The notes beneath the pieces are model-generated. The model ran no database searches and was not told the DNA's origin. It saw only the letters and a list, made by a program, of their open reading frames with translations. A DNA stretch of 64,000 nt from assembly GCA_013397695.1 (NCBI GenBank), contig VYZI01000202.1, positions 1,171,844 to 1,235,843 on the forward strand, in the 5' to 3' direction. The DNA is from Centropus unirufus (Eukaryota; Chordata; Aves; Cuculiformes; Centropidae). The translations under genes were made by a program, and so were the position numbers. Each line of letters opens with the position of its first letter. Position 1 is the stretch's first letter. This document shows, piece after piece, positions 12,301-23,245 of this stretch.

Positions 12301-14400
12301 GACTACCACCCCCTTCCTCAGCCCTGTTCATGAAGGGATAATGATCTGTCCAAACTAGTGCGTTTGCTTCCCGTGGTTAACAGCACCACATGGAGGAAGT
12401 GTTTTGTAGCTTGCTGCTGCTATCTTGAAGTGAACATGGAGGAGAGTGGGAAATAATGAAAGCATTTCCTAGGAGCAACAAATAGGCTCTGTGTTTATGT
12501 GGCCCAGTCTTAGCCATTGAGCTGGGATGGTGTTTGTCACTGGGAGATCCCCGTGAACCTCCTCCATGTAATGCCACGTCACACGCTGCCCTGGCTGCCC
12601 ACCTCGTGGAGCGGTGCCAGGCTGCCTCTGTGCTCAGCCCTGCAGGTGTGTGCCACAGGGCACCTGCATGCACTTCATTCTTCAACAGAGTCCCCAGGAG
12701 GCAGCAGGAGTCCTGCAGATACAGCGGGCCCACGTCTCACCTTTCCATGATGTCTGTGGGGATGTGCTGCATGTGGTCAGCATCTTCCACTTATCTGCAT
12801 ATACAGGTGTACACGTGCAGGTTCGTGTGTGTGCAGGTTCATGTATCCGTGCTGGACAGTAGGTTTTGTCATGGCACTGAGAGCCAACGTGCTTGACGTG
12901 TTGGAGTACCAGGAGATGCTATGCTGGAGGGCACACTGCTCCGGAGCAGAGGGAAGCTGGAGAGGATCACGCTGCTGCTACATGACTGCAGCTACAAAGT
13001 TCCTCCGAGCGGGATGGTCAGTTTTGATCCCTAACGCTTTGGATGGTAAACAAAATTTGATCTGAACTCCCCAATGGAGTCTTATAAACATCTGGGGGCT
13101 TTTTGCATTTTACGAGATGAAGAGTGTTGGCTTTTGTACCTGAGACTGGGCCAAAGAAGTTTTTATTGCTGGTTAGGTAACTTCTCTGGCACGTTGCGTT
13201 AGGACCTCTAGACATTATTAATGAGGTGTGTGTGTGCTGTGGTGCATGTGTTGTTTCGGTAACGGCTGTTGCTGCTGCACTGTGTTATGGATGTAGCCAT
13301 ACATCTTCCTACAGGTGTACAGCTCTGAGCTCCCTTTCATCTCTGTGTCCATTCTGTGCTGTCCTTTCTGCTCTACCTGCTTCAGGTTAGTCCTCCCCGA
13401 GAAAATTTTCTCTGGAGTTTTATTAACATCTTGCAGGGAGGAAAATTCACTGCTGCTCTTTGTGCTTTTTGTGCTCATTGGGAAGGGTCACCGTGTGAGC
13501 GGTCAGAGGGTTGGGAGCTGGTTGTGGGAGGTGGCATTCCTGAGCTTGTAGCTCAGCTGCTTTCAGAAGACCATCATGAAGGCTTGTGGTGTGGGAAGAC
13601 AAGAAGGAAGGAGTTGTGATGCTGATGGATTTCCTCAGTTTCCCTTGACTGTCCGAGTCCTGAACCTCAGCTGGTTTCCCTTTGCGTCATCAAATGATGT
13701 CTGGTTTGGGCTGATGTAAGGAAGTTGCCCATGCTGGTAAGAAACCTTCACAGCCCAGAGCCGATCCTGGTTATCATCATCTCCCGTTCTGCTCTGCTTA
13801 TCCAGAGTGTCTCTTCTACATTGTACATCCTAGGGAGGACTAGGGAGCACTGATCCAGAACCTGTTACTTTTAATGAGAGCCATTTGACTGTTTCTCTGG
13901 CTCTTCTAGCCTTTGCCTTCAAGAAGCAGTGTGTGACCCCTGCTCAGATAGCTGGGGACGCCTCCTCGGGCCTCCCGCCCTGAGGCACACGGCAGTGCTT
14001 GACACAGCATGTCCAACATGGGAAGGTGCACGCAGTCCTGGGCCTCAAGCACAAAGCTCATCCAAGCTACAGCTGTCCTTTGTGCTTTACAGTCAAATGA
14101 CCAGAGGTCTTGGGCAGGGCTCATTCCATTTTGCTTCATAAACACTTCAAATGGTGCCAGATGGGGCTTTATAGGCTCACATCCTCTGCCCTGTGTGCTG
14201 TGTATTTTAAACAAACCTGGGAGGGGGTCTGGGCTGGATCCTTGTTTGTTCTTGAAGGAACTGATGTGGGCTTCAGAGTCCTCATCCATCCATCTTCCAT
14301 ATGGAGATAAAAAGTTTTGGCTGAACACTGCTAAATGTGCCGTCATCTATCACAGCGGAGGCGGGATTGTGTCAAGGAGAAATAATCCACCATCAGGCTC

Positions 14401-14431
14401 AGAAGAAGAAAAAAAAAAAAGGAAGAAAGAA
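14401..14431. repeat. Purine-rich low-complexity tract
   Basis: A run of A and G only, including A12, in a GAA/GGAA-like pattern. It is simple sequence with no further structure. Confidence 0.75.
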
Positions 14432-14467
14432 ATAAGATTTCCAGTGAAATGCATTGCTTTTAAATAT

Positions 14468-14497
14468 CCAAGTCACTGTTTGCCAAGTCATTGTTTG
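14468..14497. repeat. Two-copy tandem repeat, 15-base unit
   Basis: The unit CCAAGTCACTGTTTG is followed directly by CCAAGTCATTGTTTG, with one mismatch in 15. It is a small local duplication, probably replication slippage. Confidence 0.85.
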
Positions 14498-14904
14498 GTT
14501 TTAGACTTGTTTCGCATGAAAGCAACCTTTAAAGGTTACTTTTATCCCTCTTTAATGAGCTATTGAAACGAACCTAGGCTGCTACAGGGCAGAGGCCAGG
14601 GGATGGGACTGTGTATGGAGCTGATGCATCCCCTTTTGAGCTATACCACCAGCTCTCTGGCTGCCAAATTCTGTCACCAGCAGCTTTCAGCAAGAAAAAA
14701 TGAAAGAGGATCATTGATGTATATCTCTCCCTTTGCTATGGTGGAAATTATGTATAATGGAGTCTAGGAGGGAGAGAATATACATTGCTGTGTGCACTTT
14801 TCTGAAGCATTCTGGATTGTGGGGTTTTCACCCTGGGGACCAGGTTTTCCAAACCCCCTCCTGCTCTGGGCGCTGAGCTCTTTGGAGATGTCCCAGCAAG
14901 AGCT

Positions 14905-14940
14905 CTTGGAAACCTGATTCCTCCTTGGAAACCTCATTCT
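14905..14940. repeat. Two-copy tandem repeat, about 19-base unit
   Basis: CTTGGAAACCTGATTCCTC is followed by a similar copy beginning CTTGGAAACCTCATTCT. It is a minor slippage-type duplication. Confidence 0.7.
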
Positions 14941-17900
14941 AGAGAGCATTAGCTGTCTGCAGACCTGGACCCCATCCTGCCCACATGAGCTAGGGAAGCC
15001 CCATGCCTCTTCCCCAGGTGAAGCATCAAGTGCTGGAGCCCCGTGCTACCCCTTCTTTCATGATGGACTGTCCCAGCCCTGACCAGCAGACTATCTGACT
15101 CATTAAAAGGGCTCCACTATAGGGCAGTGTTAAGGAGAGGTGGGAAGAGTGGGCATAGGACAAAGCTGCTTTGCAGTCCGTGAGTGGCCTGTGAGAGCCA
15201 CAAGTGGGGCTTCATAGCTCCATGCAGCCACGTGGCTTTGTGAGATATTGAGCTAAACGGGGACTTACAAAGGTAGTGGCAGCGTCTCTAAACAAGGCTC
15301 ATCACTGTGTATGCGTGGATTGACCTCTTCTGCCTCCTGCCGATCTGCAGGTGTTCCTTTGTGCCCAGGCATTGTGCACAAGAAGCTCCAACGTACCCCA
15401 GCCCAGCCGGGAAATCTCTCAAGTTGCAGCACAGCCCTTCTGAGCAGCAGTCCGAGAGGTGCTGCGTTTTTCTCACTCTGCTCCCAACAGCTGTGCCATT
15501 ATAACATTTCTCTCCATTTTCTTGTGATGCACATCGTGCTGTTTGAAGCTTTTGGGATAAATTTGGCTGATGCAGTGAGAGCAATGTCAGGAGGTAAATG
15601 AGTGGTTCCATAGATGTATATCGGTGTCTAGAAAACCCACCGTGCTTCTGTTTCGGTGTGTTGGTGTGGATGTGGTGTTCTGGGACATGCAGCTTTGCAC
15701 GAACCTCTTCCGCACCAGGTTCAAGGCAGTGGCAAAGGACTCAATACTGGGTGAAGGTACTGTCTGTGCTCTGAGAGGGTGATTTTCCTGTCTCCGCTGG
15801 TCAGGATGCCAGTGGCATTTTGCAGTTGTCTTGGAACTCTCCCTCTGGCCTTCGCCACCTTCCAGAGAGTTTGTGCACCACTTCAGCTCCTCACAGCGCT
15901 GATGCTGAGGAACCGGGTGGCCTTCCTGAGCCCAGGCAGCATGTCTGTGCAAAGTGCTCCTATTGCAAAGCGTCCTGACTTCCAGCCCATGTTCCCTCTG
16001 GAAAATTTATATCTGCTTACTTTGGCTGGGGTGGATTTTGAACATGAACAGGTAGGTTGATGTGCTGTTGCTGCTTGTGATTACTGTGTCTGGGGAGCCA
16101 AGGACCTGCTGGGTATTCGGGGAAGCAGAGAGGAGATCCCTAGCTGCTCAGTTCTTGCTCAACAAGCTCCTTTGTCCCAAGAGCCTTGAGGTGATGAGGC
16201 AGGTGTATGTATGGACATGGCTTCTTCTCTCTTTTTCTACATCATTGCCAGCTTATTGCTGCCCCTTGGCATGCTCTGGGCTTGCTGTGCTTGTGTTCAA
16301 GTTGTGGGTTTTAAAATCCCCCTCTGCTGCTCTCACAGGAGCTGGAATTGGCTGCAGCTGCGCATGCGCTCTCTACACCTTCTGGTGCCTCCTGTGTTGG
16401 GCAGAAGGAGGGGCTGATGGGTGTTTCAGTCCCTCTGTCTGCCCTGAGACTTTTTGTCTTTCTGTTTGCATCCCCCAGTAACTCGTATACTGTGTCTGTG
16501 GTGTCTCCGTGGGTGAGATTTGGGAAGACTAAGCCTTGCTCATATTCCTGATTGCCTGGCAGGTTATGTCCACAATGCATTAAAGAGACTCTTCGGACAG
16601 TGTTTCCTTGCCCTGAAGTTTGCCCTGGGCCAACGGAGGCATGGGACAAATGGTGTAATCAGCCAGTCACGAGTTCCCTGGTCCCATAAGCTGCTCCTAG
16701 GACAAGGGCCTCCCCATCAGTAGATCTGCCATGGTTTCTGGTGTTATTTCTTGCCCTTTCCTTAGGTGGATGAGTCTTGGTGGGACAGGGAAGAATAAAA
16801 TGTGGTGCAAGATACATGATCCCTCTCAGCAGATGGTTTTCGGGGTGGCTGCAGAGCCCAAACCGCTGGCCTCAGTGATGCCTTCTGATGGGCATTTTTC
16901 CTGAATCCTGTTTCCCAACAGAAACCCTGTCTGTCCTCTGCTTTGGGCCCATTTTTTAGAGAGGGAGGCTGCTGTATTTGCTGCTATTGGGAAAAGGCTG
17001 CTGGGTGCTTCGCTCTGCAGCAGAACCAGTCACCCAAGGATGCTTTGCACAAGCAGGATGTGGTGTTTGGAGAGGGCTGGTCTTCTAGGGAGCCACGCTA
17101 GAAGGTGGCTCTGGGGAAAATCCCTGTGAGGCAGAACTGAGGAAGCTGCTCTTTTCTGTAGAAGTGTCAGAAGGCCACTGGAGGCAGTGGGTAACAGAGA
17201 ACAACTTTCCTATGGGAAAGTAAAGACTTGTTCCATTTTTAACCCTTGTTAATTGAGTCCAGGGTGAAATGTGACCCCAGGTTACATAGTTGTAATGCCT
17301 TCTCTATGTGCTGGGCTTTGGGCCCTCAGAAGGGGGAAGGAGCAGTAGTTAGCTGATTTTGGCCCTGCTCCATGAAGAAACAAAATTTTTAGTGGCTGTA
17401 AATAAGGAATATTGAGAGGCAGGAAGCAGACATCAGAGCTGACAGCCCTGTGCGTGGCCTCAGGGATGCCCGCCTGGGCTAGCGCATGTGGCTTAGGCAG
17501 AAGAAAGCATGGGAGAGTGGCAGGGGAGTTTGGGGTCGATGGTGGGGCCAGAAGGTGGGAGCATGTCTGTGTGGGAGCCTTTGTCCTGGGAAACACGTGA
17601 ACTGGCCCTGGTCTGCTGTGGCAGGAAGGAAGACAGCCCAGAGATGCAATCGTTTTTGGCAGGGATGTTGTCTCCCTCGCAGTGCAGGTATAATGAGCTT
17701 TCCATGCTCAACACTCTGCAGGCTTTCATGGATGGAGTTGTCCTGCAGAGGCATGAAAGTAACACAAATCCTGTGTGATTAGTGGGAGCTGGGATGGATG
17801 TGATGTTACAAACCATGCCTGTGGATCTGGGAGCCCCACAGACATCCCCAGTGTGTGGGGTAGGGCTGGAAGCCAGACCCTACGTGGGCACTTTGTGCCA

Positions 17901-17984
17901 GCAGTATGCATGGGAGACGTTCTCCTAGATGACTGGGATCTCCTCTCACTCCCTGTTGCACCTTATTTCCAGGAGGCTTTGTAA

Positions 17985-18160
17985 TGTTATAGTTGCACTA
18001 AGACAACAGTGATAAATAATTGATCTAGCCTTGTAATTAAAAATAGGTGGCTGTAGCCTAAAGGCGGTTTGTAGGGTAACTTGTGCCTGCTGTTCTGCTT
18101 TTATGAAATCTGAAAGTTACTATATTTTTAAGTACTGCTACTTTTTTTCCTCCATTTTTA
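17985..18160. promoter_or_regulatory. Possible conserved non-coding element
   Basis: An AT-rich island in a more GC-rich neighbourhood, with TAATTA-like and ATAATTGAT cores and an AATTAAAAATAGG piece resembling an MEF2/SRF-type A/T core. It has no repeat similarity and no reading frame of note. The proposal rests on composition only. Confidence 0.18.
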
Positions 18161-20615
18161 CTTTTTTTTTAACCTTACAAATATTAGATTTGCCATGTAA
18201 GGTTGGTTTTACTGCAGTCTCTTAGGAAGACCTGCCTGTTGGGAACTTCTGCCTTGAGGATGTCAACAGATCATTTCTCATCTATGAAGAAAACAAGAGG
18301 ATGTGAGAGTAAAATGAGAACATATTAAAAAAAATGGAGAGCTGGCAACAGTCAGCAGTTGTTCTGGACTTGCTTCTTCAAGTATCCTTGTACTACATTC
18401 CCTGTTATCTGCAGAAATATCAAGGGAAAAAGGGCAGGGAAAAAGGACCGTTGCTGGAAGGCTCCAGATGTTGCCTTTGGGATCTCCCTTTGCCATGGGA
18501 TATCTCATGTCTCTGTGGGGCAATTTTTATGAGTCTTCTCCCCCAAAATGGCACAAGATTAATCTCTGGGGCTACTATATGGGAAGGGGAAGAAGAAGCA
18601 GCAAGAGTTGGCACATGGTGGATGGATGGTGTGGTGCAGGAGCAGGCTGGAGAAGAAGACAGGCTGGAAGGGAGCATGGCACAGCCAGGACAAAAGAGGG
18701 GTGGCAGTGGGGTGCAGTGGCAGGAGCTCCATCACCTGTGGGCAGGTGCCTGGAAAGATTGGCATCGCTGCAGGGTGATGCTTCTGGCATAGCGTGTCAC
18801 AGTATGCAGAGATTGCCCCAAAATGGGGAGCCATCCCTTTTGTTCTTGAAGACAAAGGCACTCTCTGGATTTCTTCCAGAATGTAATTCTTTGGTATGGA
18901 ACAAGAAATGCTCTGTTAACTCTATGTTCCTTCTTGGCCTTATAAACAGGAGGTGCCAAGCAATCCACTCACTCGCCTCTTCCAGGTCTCGGAAATCCTG
19001 GGAAATAAATGTTTTGCTGCTAGCACAAAACAATTAGAAAAGGGGATTTGTGCTTTCTTGCTGGATGTGCTTTTTCCCACCTCCTTGATTAATCTTGGAT
19101 GCAGATGCTAGTTGTTAGCTGTGCAGCTCAGGATTTGCTGTGTGTTGCCAGGACTTGACCAGTACATCTTGTAGCAACAAAACCAGATGAAACATCTGGT
19201 CAGGGAGGGAAACCCCCCTGCGGAGTTTCCCGTCAGCTTGGCTAGGACGGAGGAAGGGACAGGTGGGTGTGGAGGGCATAGACAAGATCAAGATAGTGCT
19301 CAGGGTGGAAAAATGTGATCTGGATTCTCCACAACAAACTTGTCTGGCCTCCCAGAGGCTCTCTGAGCCAGCACAAATGGGATTTTTGCCATGATGGGAA
19401 AGTCCAAGCCTCCCGGTCCCTGAGGATGATGGTGAGCAGTTTGTGGATAAGCATGGGTGGGTGGGAATGTCCTCCCAAAATTCTCTTGGGAGGTGTTGAT
19501 GAGGGCCACTGCTGTGGACTGATTGGCTGCTGCTGAGTGGGGAAAAAACAACGATGTCAGATGAAAGCCATAAATCCGGCCAGGGGGCAGGGGCATGTGA
19601 CTCTGACGCGGTGCCACATCGAGGATATTAATTCTCAATTAACCATTATTGCTAAAAAGCTGTGTTACTCCTCAGGGAGGGACAGATCATCTAAGTCATC
19701 CTCGTTATTCCAACTGGTGGTCCCCTGCCAGTCACTTGGAGCAGACCCCGTTGGCGCTGGGGGTGGTGGTGCAGTGTCTGCCAGGGGTGGCTCTTGGGTG
19801 CCTTGGCAGGGGTCGCAGCCTTGTGCTGACCTCGCCTGATGTGTCAGGGAGGCTTGGAGCAGCCCAGGTGTGACCAAGGAACTTCTGCTACCAGCCTGTG
19901 TGGGGCTGAGTGTGTTAAAGGTGTCTTGTTTGGGGCTGAGGAGAGCACCCAGGGCAATACAGGGTGGTGTGGTTTTTTTCAGGCAACGTCTAGGGATGGG
20001 GGAATTGAAAGGGATGGTCCTAGCGCCTTGCTGGGGACAGGAATGCTCTGGTAAAGGAGTGATTGGGATCCCCGGGGACACTAGTGGATGTGTTTTGAAC
20101 AAGTGAGAGGCAGATATACTGGGTGGTGACAGGAGCCAGGGAGTCGGTGGGATAATGGTGTGTTCAAGCTTGGGAAAAGACTTCTCCAAAACTCAAGTTC
20201 CTTTTGTCTAGGAATTTGTTTTCAGTCTGACTGATGGAGCCTGTGATAGCCCTTGGCTTCCCTGGACAGAAAGGGCTGGTTTCTGTAGGACTCCTTTCCT
20301 CTCTTCCCCAGAGCAGTTTTAAACTGTAATATTAGACTCTCTTCAGAGCTTGATAAGTCATCTTGCAAAATGCGAAATAAGTTCCTATTTGCAGAAAGGT
20401 TTTGCGGAAAAGGCACTTGACTTGGAGGAAGAGGGCTGGTTTCCAGAGCAGTCAGCTTTGAACGGACAGCACGTACACCTTCATGTGCAAGGGTGCAAAG
20501 TGAAGCTTTTCTCTGTAGACATCAAAGGTAAATAACCTTTTAAGAAAGGAATAAACCGAAATAAAATGGGGAGGTAGGGCCCTTGCCCATGAACACACGC
20601 AAATCGGTGTGGAGC

Positions 20616-20624
20616 TATAAAAAG
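20616..20624 (+). promoter_or_regulatory. TATA-box-like sequence
   Basis: TATAAAAAG sits in a GC-flanked context (GC before, GGC after), which is close to the ideal vertebrate TATA box. I see no clear initiator, upstream CCAAT or GC box, or downstream coding frame, so this is probably a chance match. Confidence 0.12.
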
Positions 20625-20924
20625 GGCAACCAGTTCCTGGCAGGCGGCTTCATGTGCCGGTCCCTTGAGTGTCCTGCCTGCCCCAGGCTGAGCTGCCAGG
20701 GTCTGGGGAGGAGATGAAAGAGCAGCAGAAGTGACTGCTGAAAATTTCCTTCCTGATGCTGGAAAGGACAATCAGTTTTTCCTCAGGGCAAATCACACTC
20801 CAGCGCTAAGCGGCTAATCCTGCCGACTGTGCGTGTCCCCTGATAAGCTATCCAGCCAGCTCTGATAAGTTTCCAGCACTTCATTAGAAAAATGGCTTTA
20901 GAAGTGATTGGAAGTCAATTATGT

Positions 20925-21200
20925 TTTATGTGACTAATGCTGTTAATTATTATTACTGTTGTTAGTTTGCCTAATCTATCAGGATTCTCCCATTAATAGA
21001 CGATACTAATTCATGCCTTCAGTGCACTGACTTCCACCAGTGGATTTCAGAGCATTTCCCCAAATGGTCCTCTATTTTCTATTTACTGTAGATTAACATT
21101 TTATTTAAAATTGTCTTGAGCTGTAAATTTCCATGCTGTCCTATAAACATCAACGAAGCCTATGCAGTCTGTCTTATTGTTAATGTGTCAGGCAAAGAAA
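20925..21200. promoter_or_regulatory. Possible conserved non-coding element
   Basis: A long AT-rich block with many homeodomain cores (ACTAATGC, TTAATTATTATTAC, CATTAATAG, ACTAATTC, AGATTAAC) and little low-complexity sequence. It looks like the vertebrate developmental enhancers found in gene deserts. It contains no repeat I know and no coding signature. Conservation cannot be tested here. Confidence 0.25.
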
Positions 21201-21295
21201 CACAGGATAGCAGATTAGGAATGCTGGAGGACTTATGGTGGAAACTGAAAATTGTCAGATAAGAGAGCTGGGATAATGTACCCCTCTCCATGCAG

Positions 21296-21420
21296 GTGAT
21301 AGTAATGCCTGGAGTATGGATGGAGAAAAGAGGGTCAGAGAAATCTTAAATTATGTGCCCATAGACACAGAGTGAATTCCCGATTATGCACAGAGTTCTT
21401 CGATTCTACTCTGTGCTCTG
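21296..21420 (-). repeat. MIR-type SINE remnant, reverse orientation
   Basis: The plus strand follows the reverse complement of MIR over about 120 bases. GGTGATAGTAATG is followed by GGATGGAGAAAAGAGGGTCAG, matching GATGAGGAAACTGAGGCACAG. AAATCTTAAATTATGTGCCC then matches GAGGTTAAGTGACTTGCCC. The rest runs through ATAGACACAGAGTGAATTCC to a TGCTCT-like end. The order and spacing of these pieces make the call reasonable despite high divergence. Confidence 0.5.
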
Positions 21421-22399
21421 ATGTAAGATGGAGCCATAGCTCAGGAACTGGTGTTTTAGGTGTAGGCTGGATGTGGAAGAAAATCCTTTTACCAAAGCTT
21501 TTGTTACCATTCCTATTTTTCCCTGTTTTTCCCCTTTTTTCCTCCATCAGCAACTGCACCGAGGCAACCTGAGAGGTCCCCTTGCGCGTGCCAGCTGGCA
21601 GGGCTCGAAGCACAGCAGCCGGGTGGTGAACCAAGCTTTTTGTTGTGTGGTTACAAGCGATGCCCCTTGCAGCGCTCTGCGCTGCTGGGTGGGTTGGTTT
21701 GAATGCAGCCTGCAAAGAGCATGGTTTAAAAATGGATGGAGGGCTCCAGGCAATCTCTGTAACTTTAACATGTGTTCAGGCAAACTGTGTGCATAATTCA
21801 GCACATTTAGTTGTGTTAACAAAGCTCCTTGCCAGTGAGTGGAGTGTTTGTTTGGAGATGGGATTGGGATCCCTGTATATTTTTGCAAGGATTATTTTCA
21901 TTCCTAAAAATACAACAAGCCACAAAATGATGGCATTTATCGTATAGAAGCAGCAGTAGGAGGTCAGGGGTTTTCTGAGCACGGCATCATAGGCTCTGCT
22001 TGTTGTGTTTGGCCTTGAGAGAGATTCACAGTGTGATTTATTTATTTTTTTTTGGAGCAGCAATTGATCCTCATCTGGTTTAGTCTGTGTTGCATGGTAG
22101 ATCGCTCAGTGGGCCCAGTGCAAGATGGCACTGCAGAGTTGCCAATGGTGAGGATGGCACAGGAAGCCCCACTTTGTCCAAAATGACTCGGGTAATGGAT
22201 GGCCAGTACTTTGTTGTGTGGGGGGGTGTTTTTTTTTTCGTTTTTGTGGTCTTTTAGCACAGTTCTATCATTGGGCATAAAGACACTGCTTAGTTTTGTG
22301 TGGTTGAATTAGTTTCGTACAGCTGAGAATAGACTTACTGCGTCCTTTGTATCACAACTGATTTACTGGGTGTCTTTGTCACTCAGCTTCCTGCTCTGC

Positions 22400-22660
22400 T
22401 GCAGTTCTCTACCTCAAATTGGCACAATGCTAATTTATTTCGCAGTTTTAATTTTGAATGCAGACTTAATGGAAATGTTAATTTGCAGAGAATATTTTAT
22501 AGAGTGTAATTTGGGAAAATGGTCTCAAATTTTCCATATGGCTATCAGACAGGGACTGTTAAAAACCAGACCTCTATTAGATCTAAACTAACGAAGGTCA
22601 TAACAATGGTTAGTGAATAATAAAAGTAATTTGCAGTTGGTTAATGTTCCATGTGATTAT
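22400..22660. promoter_or_regulatory. Possible conserved non-coding element
   Basis: An AT-rich block with TGCTAATTTA, TTTTAATTTTGAATG, TTAATTTGCAG and GGTTAATG cores and few simple repeats. No transposon or exon structure is seen. It is an enhancer candidate on composition alone. Confidence 0.2.
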
Positions 22661-23170
22661 TTATGGGTAGCTTTGAAGTATTATAAACTTTGTGATTAGT
22701 TACTGGAGAAAGCCCCTGTTGTGACACGTTAATATTGCAGTTTCTCTGCCTGAGGGGCTGTGCCCTGCAGCCCTCCCTGGCTCTGCTTGTGGGGCTGAGG
22801 TCAGTGTCACAAAAGTTACACTTGGAAAGTAACAAAGAAAAATTTCTTTTTATTTATTTATGTCTTATTTTTACTAATGCCTTCCTGTTGAGAATGAGAA
22901 GTTGATGGGGAGCTCTCACACTGACCTTTGGGGAGTGTGTCAGGCACTGCAGGAGCCAGGCTATGACACCTGGGCAGGTCAGGCAGGGATGTTGACACCA
23001 GATCAGCACTTCAGATGCATCCCTTGTGTTGTCCTTGCAGTTTTCCACTGCTTTTGGAGAGCTGTATGCCTGGTGCATTGCTTAGGGCCTCCTTGACTCT
23101 TAGTTGCCAGCCCTTTTGCTGTGGCAGAGGAAGGATGCATTATGGGACTGCCCCTTTTCTGCCTCCTGCT

Positions 23171-23245
23171 TCCACTGTGAGCTTGGATGCATCACTTATT
23201 CCCACTCTGCTTTGGTTTCCTATCCCAAAAGTGGGAACAAAGCAG
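23171..23245 (+). repeat. MIR-type SINE core remnant
   Basis: CACTGTGAGCTTGGATGCAT matches GCTGTGTGACCTTGGGCAAGT of MIR. TCACTTATT..CTCTGC then matches TCACTTAACCTCTCTG, and GGTTTCCTAT..AAAAGTGGG matches CAGTTTCCTCATCTGTAAAATGGGG. The pieces are in the right order and spacing. The head and tail are not clear. Confidence 0.5.

Larger units (their letters stand above)
9014..20900. other. Non-coding stretch, no gene recognised
   Basis: Apart from MIR-like remnants at about 9.7 and 10.3 kb, short tandem duplications near 14.5 and 14.9 kb and homopolymers, nothing can be named. The 10-19 kb part is more GC-rich and therefore has more and longer chance frames on both strands, up to 200 codons at 10895-11497 on the minus strand. 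None has a recognisable domain or a consistent splice structure. Confidence 0.55.

Noticed and set aside
13640..13720. Possible MIR core (CTGAACCTCAGCTGGTTTCC)
   Set aside because: Only about 20 bases resemble the CCTCAGTTTCC region, and neither flank continues the consensus.
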